The notes under the pieces are model-generated. The model made no database searches, was not told the origin of the DNA, and was given only the letters and a program-made list of their open reading frames with translations. A stretch of 54,429 bases of DNA from an uncultured Clostridia bacterium. GTDB taxonomy: Bacteria > Bacillota > Clostridia > Saccharofermentanales > Saccharofermentanaceae. Shown piece after piece: positions 1-7,770 of the stretch. Position 1 is the stretch's first letter; every line of letters begins with the position of its first letter. The translations under genes and the position numbers were made by a program. Where the stretch lies: contig CAMVGO010000011.1 in assembly GCA_947167045.1 (NCBI GenBank), forward strand, positions 1-54,429. Direction: 5' to 3'.

Positions 1-510
1 CAGTTCCGCGCCTTTCAGCATAAGTATCCTCGCGCTTTCGGGAAACTCCCTGTCAAAGCAGATCATGGAGCCGATCTTTACTTTTCCCCTGCCGAAATCA
101 AGTTCTGCCACACGGAACCCGTCTCCGCCAGACAAAACCCTTTCGAACGAGAAGTCACAGGTATGTACCTTTGAATAATGCATTATCTCATTACCCGTTC
201 TGTCAAAGAACACAACCGAATTCAAAGGCTTAGGATCGTGCACCTCAAGGAACGTTATGCCTATTGCCATCTGAAGTTCTTCGGCAAGACTGCGGAAAGT
301 ATTAACGAAGTCACCGCCTTTTTCGACGGCAAGGCTCTTTATTTCTTCATCATCCTGAGGCAGGTAATAACCGTCGCTCCACATCTCCGGGAACAGCGCT
401 ACGTCAGCACCTTTTTCCTTTGCTTCGATACATGCACGCTTCCCGTTTTCGAGATTTTCGCGGATGTCTTTTCCCGGCAGGATCTGCAAAAACGCTATCT
501 TTATATCCAT
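1..510 (-). CDS. Carbon-nitrogen hydrolase (nitrilase superfamily), 3' end outside window
   Basis: The first 170 residues of an amidase of the nitrilase superfamily, which hydrolyses non-peptide C-N bonds in small amides. The start MDIKIAFLQI is typical. Two of the three catalytic residues are clear: Glu in LFPEMW (about residue 42) and Cys in MICFDREFPE (about 152). HYSKVH (about 114) supplies the Lys. The ATG at 510 follows a GGGGGGAATGAA ribosome binding site, and an extended -10 promoter lies just upstream. The gene runs off the left edge, so the C-terminus is unseen. The substrate cannot be told; agmatine/N-carbamoylputrescine-type and omega-amidase-type members look alike at this level. 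Family call is certain, substrate unknown. Confidence 0.9.
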   Translation of the reverse strand, partial: MDIKIAFLQILPGKDIRENLENGKRACIEAKEKGADVALFPEMWSDGYYLPQDDEEIKSLAVEKGGDFVNTFRSLAEELQMAIGITFLEVHDPKPLNSVVFFDRTGNEIMHYSKVHTCDFSFERVLSGGDGFRVAELDFGRGKVKIGSMICFDREFPESARILMLKGAEL

Positions 511-528
511 TTCATTCCCCCCATATCG

Positions 529-569
529 GGACAGTATTACTGTCCGGAATCACTTCTCAATTATATCAA
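529..569 (-). promoter_or_regulatory. Extended -10 promoter and leader hairpin of the carbon-nitrogen hydrolase gene
   Basis: On the minus strand TGATATAAT (-10 at 560-565 with an extended TG) lies about 50 nt upstream of the start at 510. The leader contains a perfect 6-bp hairpin GGACAG-TAATA-CTGTCC (529-545) just before the ribosome binding site. No good -35 is visible, which fits an extended -10 promoter. Confidence 0.5.
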
Positions 570-579
570 TTTTCCCCTC

Positions 580-617
580 AAAAACTTACCGGCCGGAACC
601 ATATGATGTCCGGCCGG
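580..617 (-). terminator. Rho-independent terminator of the ThiT-aquaporin gene
   Basis: Minus strand: a 9-bp GC-rich stem (CCGGCCGGA pairing with TCCGGCCGG, 589-617) followed by TAAGTTTTTG. It sits about 50 nt after the stop codon at 669. Confidence 0.75.
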
Positions 618-668
618 AAGGTTTACGTGGAAAGCGGTATCAAGGGATACCTGAAATGAACACAAAAC

Positions 669-2045
669 TTATTTGCTGCTCTTCTTCGAAGACTCCTCAG
701 AAACAGCCTGTGCTTCCTCTTTTACCTTTGAGATACCCAGGTAGATGAGCGCTGCGAGAGCACCGCCCGCAAGAGGTCCGATGATGAATACCCAGAGGTC
801 TGTCAGAGCCGCACCGCCTGCAAGGATCGCAGGTCCGATGGAACGTGCGGGATTGACTGAAGTTCCCGTGAAACTGATACCGAGGATATGTACGAGCACA
901 AGTGCAAGGCCGATGACAAGACCTCCGAATGAACCGTGCTTGAACCTGCTGTCGGTTACGCCCAGGATTGCGAGAACGAATATGAATGTGAGGATGAGCT
1001 CAATGATGATGCCTGCAGGAATGCTGTCATTTACTCCTGCAAGAGTATTGGCACCCAATCCCCATGAAGCCATCTCTTCCTCGACCTCATCGTATACACC
1101 TGTCATGTCGATCTTGCCTGCGAGCGAGAACAGATACTGGAGAAGTCCCGCACCTGAAACGGCACCGAGGATCTGGAATACGACATAACCCCAGAAGTCC
1201 TTTATGGAGAGCTTACCTGTGATGAGCATAGCGAGTGAGACTGCAGGGTTGATATGGCAGCCTGAGATGTTGCCGATGGAGTATGCCATCGCGACGATAA
1301 CGAGACCGAATGCAAGTGCCGTGAGGATATATCCGCCGCCGTTTGCAGCATCACAGCCAACTGCCATCGCAGTACCGCATCCTACGAATACGAGCACGAA
1401 AGTACCGATGAACTCGGCTGTATACTTCTGGACCGTAACGACAGTATTGTCGACGTTCGAAGAAGGAATGACCATGTAGAAGATAACGAGAACGACTGCG
1501 AGGATCGCAAGGTCTGCAAGAAGGAAAGATCCGTTATATACCATGGAATATACGAGAGCACTGTCATAGCCTGAACCTTCTGCATATTCGGAAAAGAAGA
1601 TAACGCCTGAAGCGACCGATCCGAGCCATCTAACAATATAAGCTAAAACAGTAAATGCGATGATCCTGATGAGCGCTGAGTTCCTGAATCTGTTGAGCGC
1701 ACTGGACATCTTCATTCTGGATCCGGGCTTAAGAGCTGCAAAGCCCGCAATACCAAGTGCAGTGTATCCGATTGTATAGTCGAGGATAACCTGGAAAGGC
1801 GTTACGAGATAACCTCCGATCAGCTGAAGGAGACTGAAGATGAACGAGATGATGAAGCCCCATACCGGTCCGAAAGCGACGCCGTATACGATGATCGGCA
1901 GCGTCGATGCGGGAGTAACTGTTCCGCCCATCGGCATCTCGAAAAGTTTCAGCTGCGAAAGCACGAAAGCCAGTGCCAGGCAGATGCCACCCGTGGATAT
2001 CCTCAGGATATTCTCACGGTTGGAATTAAGTGATTGTTTTGACAT
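669..2045 (-). CDS. ThiT-like thiamine transporter domain fused to an aquaporin/MIP channel
   Basis: One uninterrupted 458-codon frame with two membrane modules. Residues about 10-195 resemble ThiT/YuaJ, the substrate-binding S-component of ECF thiamine transporters: FGPVWGFIISF, PFQVILDYTIGYTALGIAGF and VYSMVYNGSFLLADL are the recognisable blocks. Residues about 205-445 are a full MIP channel opening with YTAEFIGTFVLVFVGCGTA and carrying both NPA boxes (HINPAVSLA and SVNPARSIGPA). A short charged tail follows. The ATG at 2045 has a GGAGGTG site. No in-frame ATG/GTG with a ribosome binding site lies at the junction, so separate translation of the aquaporin is unlikely. Compared with ThiT structures as I recall them, the usual His of the RFxxHxxSG block is Ser and a Trp after it is Phe, so ligand binding may differ. 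A TPP riboswitch upstream links expression to thiamine status. No ECF ATPase genes are nearby; group II ECF systems share one encoded elsewhere. Confidence 0.9.
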   Translation of the reverse strand: MSKQSLNSNRENILRISTGGICLALAFVLSQLKLFEMPMGGTVTPASTLPIIVYGVAFGPVWGFIISFIFSLLQLIGGYLVTPFQVILDYTIGYTALGIAGFAALKPGSRMKMSSALNRFRNSALIRIIAFTVLAYIVRWLGSVASGVIFFSEYAEGSGYDSALVYSMVYNGSFLLADLAILAVVLVIFYMVIPSSNVDNTVVTVQKYTAEFIGTFVLVFVGCGTAMAVGCDAANGGGYILTALAFGLVIVAMAYSIGNISGCHINPAVSLAMLITGKLSIKDFWGYVVFQILGAVSGAGLLQYLFSLAGKIDMTGVYDEVEEEMASWGLGANTLAGVNDSIPAGIIIELILTFIFVLAILGVTDSRFKHGSFGGLVIGLALVLVHILGISFTGTSVNPARSIGPAILAGGAALTDLWVFIIGPLAGGALAALIYLGISKVKEEAQAVSEESSKKSSK

Positions 2046-2110
2046 AAAAACACCTCCGTCACGGTGACTCGGTGGAGTCTGCTGACCAGACAGGCCATGC
2101 CTATGACAAG
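2046..2110 (-). promoter_or_regulatory. Probable translational expression platform of the TPP riboswitch
   Basis: Between the aptamer and the ATG at 2045 the minus strand reads through competing short hairpins: GTCTG/CAGAC, GACTC-CACC-GAGTC, and CTCC pairing with the GGAG of the ribosome binding site around a GTCAC/GTGAC helix. These overlap and exclude each other. No hairpin with a U-tract is present, so control of ribosome access is more likely than termination. Confidence 0.5.
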
Positions 2111-2129
2111 AGGATCGAAAAATTATATT

Positions 2130-2216
2130 TGGTTCCCTACACCGGCATTATCCGTCAGGTTCAGCGGGTCGGATCTTAAATCCCTCTCAGCCGTTTTAAG
2201 GCTCCCCGGTTTCCGT
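2130..2216 (-). ncRNA. TPP riboswitch (THI-box)
   Basis: The minus strand carries the diagnostic blocks in order: CGGGGAGCC, GGCTGAGAGGG, a small P3 stem GGAT-TTAAG-ATCC, GACCCGCTGAACCTGA, then CGGATAATGCCGGTGTAGGGA. These match the CTGAGA and ACCTGA..GGNTAATNCCNGCGNAGGGA consensus of the thiamine pyrophosphate aptamer. It lies about 85 nt upstream of the ThiT-aquaporin start and should reduce expression when TPP is plentiful. The closing P1 helix is not obvious. Confidence 0.95.
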
Positions 2217-2268
2217 TTGTCGCGACAAATATACTATAACGTTTTCAGATTTACAAGGTCTGAAAACG
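2216..2268 (-). promoter_or_regulatory. Promoter region of the ThiT-aquaporin gene with two palindromes
   Basis: Minus strand: TTGTAA (2251-2256), 17-bp spacer, TATATT (2228-2233). A perfect 14-bp palindrome TTTGTCGCGACAAA (2216-2229) covers the expected transcription start, and a 10-bp inverted repeat (CGTTTTCAGA/TCTGAAAACG, 2240-2268) covers the -35 side. The second repeat might also serve as a weak terminator for the gene ending at 2299; it lacks a proper U-tract. Confidence 0.5.
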
Positions 2269-2298
2269 CACTATTTCGATATGTTGAAAAATATCAAT

Positions 2299-3960
2299 TT
2301 ATTTTGTCTGGCCTTTCTTATCTTTATCACGTGACGAAAGCACTTCCCTGATCATCGGAACTGAAACCCAGAGTGCGATAAAACATGTAACAACACACAG
2401 TGCAAGCATCACTGCTCCAATGATCTTGACTCCTAAGGCATAAGCAGGCCACTCTCCGGACTGAGTGAAGAATGCGATTATCCCCAATGAATCTGCCACA
2501 GCAGAGAAGAATGCCAGGAATGTCATAAGACCCAATCCGGCCTGGAATCTGCTCTCGCTCTTTCGCTCTGCCCTGTCATCTTCCTCCTGATCTTTCCTTC
2601 TCTTATCTTCAACCATACGTGCAGACATTTCATTCAGGGCATCAAGTCCCATGGTTACGCTCTTGATATCTTCATCAACATTGAGACGGTTCATCAGATA
2701 TGAATAAAACTCGTTCTGATGCTGGATATGGCTGACCGACGTCAGGATGCTCTTGGTAAGGAAGATGTTGATCTTGAGACTGAGGTTGTTGATGTTGTCA
2801 TTGATACTCTTCGTATCTTCATCTTCAGCATAACGTTTAATATCACACGGAATTTCTGTCAATGCAGATGCGGATCTGGCATACCTGAAGAGAGAACAGG
2901 AAATATACAGAACGCGGATATACATGGTGAAATAATCATTGACCACTTTAGTACTGTGATTCTTCCCGCAGAAAAACGGTTCATCGGATTCATTCCCTTT
3001 TCCTGTCGGCCAGGAATAATAACCGCAGCCTTCCCGCGATGCGACCCAGATGACATTATTAAACGGCCGTCTGGCTGAAGATTCATATTGCGAACTCATC
3101 TTATATGATTCCTTATAGCCGTTCGAAAGATAGTATGCAGTTCTCAGAGCATCTTCGCTGTATTCATACTTCTCATCATAATCAAATACAACGCATGAGA
3201 ACAGATGCGCCTTGTCCGGAACATCTTTACGGAGTCCTTCCATACGAGGTTCTTCATCCCAGAATATATTTCTTCTCTGGGAAACAAACCTGATCTTATC
3301 ATAGAGCGGATCCAAAAGATCACAGATCCAGTTGCCGAGCAGACGCGCCTTTTCTCCAACGATATAAAGAGGCTTTCCTTCATCTGTCTGTTTAGGAACA
3401 CCCTCTATCTCATACAGCAATTTAAACCTGTTGAGTTCCTTGAACAGATACTGGAAATAGCAGAGCGTCCTGCTCATGAATTTTTCATCATCGTCTGTTG
3501 TATATCCTTCGCCTTTATGAACGAGTTTTTTCAGAGTAACCTCATACCACAAAAGACCGATACCTGTACGGAAGATATACAGACCTGCATCGTATATATT
3601 TATCAGGATATTGGGATACGGAAGATCGGTTTCTTTACAGTCCCCTATCATCAATATCCGTTTGGGGTCAGTTGCCAGCTTTGTATTGTGCCAGTACAGC
3701 CCCATCCTTTCTTTTGTTCTTTCATTTCCGGAATTATCTTTTACCGGATCAAACTCATGGATAATGTGGTAGTAGACATCGGTCTCAAATTTCTTACCGT
3801 TTTTATCAAATTTCGGAATGACAGGCGCAGGCTCCCAACCGATCCCGGCAAGTTTACTGTTTGCTTCATTTATCTCTTTTTCAAAATCAAAGTCTTCCGC
3901 TTTGAATTCAAAAGGAACAACATAACGCAATCTGTATTGGTTTACCGAGTATTCTTCCAT
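2299..3960 (-). CDS. Unknown 553-residue protein, cytoplasmic domain plus two C-terminal membrane helices
   Basis: I do not recognise a family. The first about 470 residues are soluble and rich in aromatic and charged residues. They end in a long charged helix (about 440-490, ARMVEDKRRKDQEEDDRAER) that leads into two membrane spans: about 495-515 (GLGLMTFLAFFSAVADSLGI) and about 525-550 (IIGAVMLALCVVTCFIALWV). This resembles the layout of CorA-type channels, but there is no GMN motif after the first span. The start MEEYSVNQYRLRYVVPF has a GGTGGAG site just before the ATG. It lies downstream of the MATE gene (about 70 nt gap) and upstream of the riboswitch gene, with no evident functional link to either. 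A CorA-like transporter, a membrane sensor or a defence effector are all possible. Confidence 0.7.
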   Translation of the reverse strand: MEEYSVNQYRLRYVVPFEFKAEDFDFEKEINEANSKLAGIGWEPAPVIPKFDKNGKKFETDVYYHIIHEFDPVKDNSGNERTKERMGLYWHNTKLATDPKRILMIGDCKETDLPYPNILINIYDAGLYIFRTGIGLLWYEVTLKKLVHKGEGYTTDDDEKFMSRTLCYFQYLFKELNRFKLLYEIEGVPKQTDEGKPLYIVGEKARLLGNWICDLLDPLYDKIRFVSQRRNIFWDEEPRMEGLRKDVPDKAHLFSCVVFDYDEKYEYSEDALRTAYYLSNGYKESYKMSSQYESSARRPFNNVIWVASREGCGYYSWPTGKGNESDEPFFCGKNHSTKVVNDYFTMYIRVLYISCSLFRYARSASALTEIPCDIKRYAEDEDTKSINDNINNLSLKINIFLTKSILTSVSHIQHQNEFYSYLMNRLNVDEDIKSVTMGLDALNEMSARMVEDKRRKDQEEDDRAERKSESRFQAGLGLMTFLAFFSAVADSLGIIAFFTQSGEWPAYALGVKIIGAVMLALCVVTCFIALWVSVPMIREVLSSRDKDKKGQTK

Positions 3961-4030
3961 GCTCCACCGTCCTTACTTTTATGTCTAGATATTAGCACAG
4001 GCAAGGGGCAAATCAAATGTGAAGGAAACG

Positions 4031-5389
4031 CTAGCTGTACTTTTTCGACGGGCGCTTGATCAGCAGCAGAATGAACATCGCAACAGCAGTCGTGCCGAGG
4101 CTTATTGGGTAGACAGTCATGATGCACTTAAACGTGTGGAACTGAGTGAACACGGAGTATATCCACACGAGTCTTATTCCGCAGATGCATACCATAGTTA
4201 CGATCGCAGGAGACAGGGATATTCCGTAGCCTCTCAAATATCCGCTGATGACATCGTAGAACAGTGAGAACAGATGCGCCGTAGTTATGAGGACCACGCG
4301 CGTATAGCCGATCTCCACGAGTTCAGGCGCGGGATTAAAGATCGCAATGAGGTTCTTGCCACAGAAGATAAGCGTGAAGACCATCAGGCCTTCTATGATT
4401 ATGCCTTCCAGAAGGCAGAGTTTTAATGTCATCTTGCATCTGTCGATCTTGCGTGCGCCAAAGTTCTGGCCTGTTATCGTAGTGCAGGCCTGACCGAAGC
4501 TGTTAAGCACGTAATAAGAGAATATCTCGATATTGAACGCTGCAGAAGATGCAGCCGCAACCGTAGTTCCGAGACTGTTGATCGCTGCCTGGATAATGAT
4601 GTTCGCGGTTGAGAAAACGCAAGCCTGCGCACTTGCAGGAAGTCCGATCTTCAGTATCTTACCCAGAATGCGCCAATCAAGCTTGAGTTTTTTCCAGTCG
4701 AACTTAACTTCGCTCTTGGATCTCTTTAAGAAGAACAGCAGGATCAGACTGCTCAATGCGTTGGAAATGACAGTTGCAGTTGCTACACCGTCAACAGTGC
4801 GGTGAAGCACGACGACAAAGAGAAGGTTCATTCCGACATTTACCACACCCGAGATTACGAGAGCAAGGAAAGGCGTTTTCGTGTTGCCTACGCCCCTGAA
4901 TATGGCAGCCTCGAAATTATAAAGAAGGATCACAGGCAGACCGCCGACATAGATACGGAAATAAAGGATCGCCATATCAACGGCTTCTTCCGATATGTTC
5001 TGAGTCCTTAAGATAGGCTCTGCAAGGAGTTCGCATAAAAGCAATACGATAACGCCGCCAATGACAGCTACGATCAGGGAGGTGTGAACTGCCTTATGAA
5101 CAGCCTCTTCATCCCTTCTTCCTATGGCATTGGCTATAACGACATTTGTTCCGAGTGAGATTCCGAGAAATGAGTTAACGATAAGTGCGATCATCGGAGT
5201 ATTGGCACCTACGGCTGCCATGCAGGCTTTGCCCATCTCACCCGTGAAGTTGCCGACGACCGCTATATCCGCAGCATTAAAGAGCTGCTGGAGGATGCCC
5301 GTCAAAGCCAAAGGAAAAGCAAACCCGAGGATCTTGTTCCACAGGCTGCCTTCTATCATCGAGCGTCTTACTGTCTTTTCTGCATCCAT
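4031..5389 (-). CDS. MATE family multidrug/sodium exporter
   Basis: A 452-residue, about 12-span protein of the multi-antimicrobial extrusion family (NorM/DinF-like), using a cation gradient to export drugs or metabolites. The N-terminal half has the typical SLWNKILGFAFPLALTGILQQLFNAADIAVVG block and GANTPMIALIVNSFLGISLG. The second half repeats the fold with GLPASAQACVFSTANIIIQ and FGQACTTITGQNFGA. Length is normal. The ATG at 5389 has no recognisable ribosome binding site; instead it follows a terminator-like hairpin and a U-rich stretch. The substrate cannot be predicted. Confidence 0.92.
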   Translation of the reverse strand: MDAEKTVRRSMIEGSLWNKILGFAFPLALTGILQQLFNAADIAVVGNFTGEMGKACMAAVGANTPMIALIVNSFLGISLGTNVVIANAIGRRDEEAVHKAVHTSLIVAVIGGVIVLLLCELLAEPILRTQNISEEAVDMAILYFRIYVGGLPVILLYNFEAAIFRGVGNTKTPFLALVISGVVNVGMNLLFVVVLHRTVDGVATATVISNALSSLILLFFLKRSKSEVKFDWKKLKLDWRILGKILKIGLPASAQACVFSTANIIIQAAINSLGTTVAAASSAAFNIEIFSYYVLNSFGQACTTITGQNFGARKIDRCKMTLKLCLLEGIIIEGLMVFTLIFCGKNLIAIFNPAPELVEIGYTRVVLITTAHLFSLFYDVISGYLRGYGISLSPAIVTMVCICGIRLVWIYSVFTQFHTFKCIMTVYPISLGTTAVAMFILLLIKRPSKKYS

Positions 5390-5390
5390 A

Positions 5391-5461
5391 TAAAAACTTA
5401 AAGCCTGATATCCATTCCGTATCAGGCTAGTAGGTTATATCATCAATTGAATAATAGTCAA
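5391..5461 (-). promoter_or_regulatory. MATE promoter followed at once by a terminator-like hairpin
   Basis: Minus strand: TTGACT (5456-5461), 16-bp spacer, TATAAC (5434-5439), so transcription should start near 5427. The message then opens with a 9-bp stem AGCCTGATA/TATCAGGCT (5402-5428) and TTTAAGTTTTTA, ending a few nt before the ATG. The hairpin could terminate the upstream hydrolase operon (stop at 5515), attenuate the MATE message, or stabilise its 5' end. Confidence 0.55.
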
Positions 5462-5514
5462 TATAAGCTGCTATCGGCAATTTGTTGAATCAGCGGGATC
5501 CGGTATGCCGTAAC

Positions 5515-6528
5515 TTACAGTCTTCCCATCTTAACGAGTCTTGAAATGCAGGATTCGATGAACTTCTGAACCTCGCGCTCGTACATCGCAGGTGACTTCT
5601 CATAGCTTTCAAAATGCTTGGCATTATTGACTATCGCCATCCTCTTTCGGCATCTGAGATTATCATAGATGTCCCTTGTCTGCGAGGGCGTGGTGATCTC
5701 ATCCTCTCCTCCCTGGAAGATCAGGACAGGCACCTTGATCGAGCTTGCGTGGGCAGCAGCATCGCATCTGTTTATGTCGAATCCGAAATTCTTCTGGGCA
5801 ACCTTTCTTACATGGCCGATTATCCAGTCGGCCGGCATCTTCGTGCTCTGTGTCAGGCTGGTCTTCAGATATCCCGTAAGAGAAGTCATCGGCGAATCGG
5901 CAATAATTCCGCAGACATTAGGATCAAATCCTTTCTGCTGTGCGGCAAGAAGGCATGCCGTCGCGCCAGCTCCCCTTCCGACCAGATATATTCTGCAATA
6001 AGGTCCTAAACGTCTTTTTGTGAAAGCAAACCAGGCATCGAGATCGACGCTCTCCATAAGACCCCATGTGAAGTTCTTCCCGCCGCTCATGCCATGCGCC
6101 CTCATGTGCGTGATTATGCAGTGGCACTGGACCTTGCGCATCATGAGTCTTGCATATGCGGCCATCTCGGCAGGAGCTTCATCGTAGCCGTGAACCAGGA
6201 TAACCATGCTCCTGCATGTGGAATCCGATGAAGGCCTGTAATATCCTGACAGCTTGCATCCGTCAAAGGATGTTGTCCTGACGCCGAGCCATTCATTGTG
6301 GAATGTATAGAACCAGTTCTTTCCGCGCCCCATGAGAGTGCTCCGGTCGATCTGCTTGGGTGACCTGTCGACCTGAGGCAGGGGCTTCGGCCTGCTGAAT
6401 ACCTGTCTGAAGATGTTGTCGGTATAGGATTTATAGAGCACGAAAAGGCCTCCTGCGACCAGGATGAGCACAAGCACTATCAGTACCGCAACGAGAATGG
6501 CGGTTATGGGTGAACTGTTATCCGACAA
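5515..6528 (-). CDS. Membrane-anchored alpha/beta hydrolase lacking the nucleophile serine
   Basis: 337 residues with one N-terminal membrane span (about 8-32) and an alpha/beta-hydrolase domain of the YqkD/BAAT-like type: VHGYDEAPAEM (oxyanion region), an Asp in FQGGEDEITTPSQ and a His in VNNAKHFESY. The nucleophile elbow, normally GxSxG, reads LVGRGAGATA: the serine position is Gly (codons GGA AGG GGA GCT GGC). The rest of the fold, including IIADSPMTSLTGYLK, is well preserved, so this is probably not a decayed gene but a pseudoenzyme or one using another mechanism. The start is TTG at 6528, chosen because GGAGGG lies 5 nt upstream inside the end of the aminopeptidase gene, which it overlaps by 11 bp. 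It is the last gene of that operon. Confidence 0.85.
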   Translation of the reverse strand: MSDNSSPITAILVAVLIVLVLILVAGGLFVLYKSYTDNIFRQVFSRPKPLPQVDRSPKQIDRSTLMGRGKNWFYTFHNEWLGVRTTSFDGCKLSGYYRPSSDSTCRSMVILVHGYDEAPAEMAAYARLMMRKVQCHCIITHMRAHGMSGGKNFTWGLMESVDLDAWFAFTKRRLGPYCRIYLVGRGAGATACLLAAQQKGFDPNVCGIIADSPMTSLTGYLKTSLTQSTKMPADWIIGHVRKVAQKNFGFDINRCDAAAHASSIKVPVLIFQGGEDEITTPSQTRDIYDNLRCRKRMAIVNNAKHFESYEKSPAMYEREVQKFIESCISRLVKMGRL

Positions 6529-7762
6529 TTATTCCCTCCGGGCTGTCCTTCCCGGAGCTCAGGAGCAGGCAGCCGTCTTCCGTAACCAGGCAGTCGTCCT
6601 CGATCCTGAAGCCGATGTCCCACTCGGGGATATATACACCGGGCTCAACCGCAAGACAATTACCCGCTTCAAATTCCTTGTCCCTCGGGCCGACATCGTG
6701 AACGTCCAGTCCGATGAAATGAGAGGTGTTGTGCCAGTAGTAGCGGCGAACATCCTCTTCGGTAAAATTATCAGGTATCAGACCCTGTCCTGCAAGCCAT
6801 TTGCCGGCGATGTCATACATTTGTGAATTAAGGGAAGCGAACGTTTTCCCGGGTGCGATAAAACCGAAAGCAGCCTTTCTTAAGTCTTGGATAAGTCCCA
6901 AAAGCTTCATTCTCTTATCGCTCTCATCTTCAGGCTCCCCGACAAAGAAGACTCTCGAGATATCAGCACAGTAGCCGTTAATTCTCGCACCGCAGTCGAT
7001 CTGTATGATCGAACCTTCCTTTGCAATGCCGTCTCCGTCCTTTTCAGGCTCCGAATGGTGAAGATAGAAAGCATTCTTCCCGCATGAGACGATGGTCTCG
7101 AAGGCAAACGCCATAGAACTCCTTTTCGCCATCTCATACTCGAGCTTGAGATAAAGTTCATATTCGGACACGCCCGGACGTATCAGCGTCTTCATCTCTT
7201 CTATCGCTTCCTCGGTGATCCTTGCGGCTTCCCTGATGGATTCATATTCCAAAGGCTCCTTTATCAGACGCAGAGAAGTCGTTATCTCCGAGACATCCTT
7301 TACCTTCCTGCCGTCCTTTTCGATCTGAGCCTTAAGCTCGGCAGGCCTGGTCATGACAGACGAACTGTCCAGAAAAACGGTGATATCCGTGTCTCTTTTG
7401 AGTTCGAACTCTTTTTCCTCATATTTTTCGAGATCAAAGACCTCTTCAGCTGAAAGTCCCGCAATGGCTGCAATATCGGACAGGTCCATCCTCTTGCCGT
7501 GCCAGCGCTCCTTCATGGAGTCTCTCGCAGGCGCATAGATACCGGTCTTTACCCTGCCGTCTTCCTTCTCGATGACGAGCACGAAGCCGGAACACTCAAG
7601 TCCTGTCAGATAAAAGAAATTGCGGTCAACGAAAAAGCGGTAATCCGAATCAAGGGACATATGCTTTTCTTCGCCCGAGAAAAACAACGCCGCGGTGCGG
7701 TCCGGCAACGCGGCAGCTAAGCGCTCTCTGTTATGTCTGAAAAACAAGGGATCTGCCGTCAT
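6518..7762 (-). CDS. pepP: Xaa-Pro aminopeptidase (M24B family)
   Basis: 414 residues; a dimetal aminopeptidase that removes the N-terminal residue before proline. The N-terminal AMP_N domain (about 1-150) begins PLFFRHNRERL. The C-terminal creatinase/'pita-bread' domain holds the metal ligands: two Asp in QIDCGARINGYCADISRVF, His in NTSHFIGLDVHD, and Glu in VEPGVYIPEWDIGFRIEDD. Length is normal for bacterial PepP. It starts 8 nt after the stop of the acetyltransferase gene with only a weak site (AGGACG), suggesting translational coupling. Confidence 0.93.
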   Translation of the reverse strand: MTADPLFFRHNRERLAAALPDRTAALFFSGEEKHMSLDSDYRFFVDRNFFYLTGLECSGFVLVIEKEDGRVKTGIYAPARDSMKERWHGKRMDLSDIAAIAGLSAEEVFDLEKYEEKEFELKRDTDITVFLDSSSVMTRPAELKAQIEKDGRKVKDVSEITTSLRLIKEPLEYESIREAARITEEAIEEMKTLIRPGVSEYELYLKLEYEMAKRSSMAFAFETIVSCGKNAFYLHHSEPEKDGDGIAKEGSIIQIDCGARINGYCADISRVFFVGEPEDESDKRMKLLGLIQDLRKAAFGFIAPGKTFASLNSQMYDIAGKWLAGQGLIPDNFTEEDVRRYYWHNTSHFIGLDVHDVGPRDKEFEAGNCLAVEPGVYIPEWDIGFRIEDDCLVTEDGCLLLSSGKDSPEGIIVG

Positions 7763-7770
7763 CTATCGTC

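Noticed and set aside
3205..4059. 284-codon plus-strand open frame
   Set aside because: Antisense to the 553-residue protein gene, which has a proper start, ribosome binding site and membrane segments.
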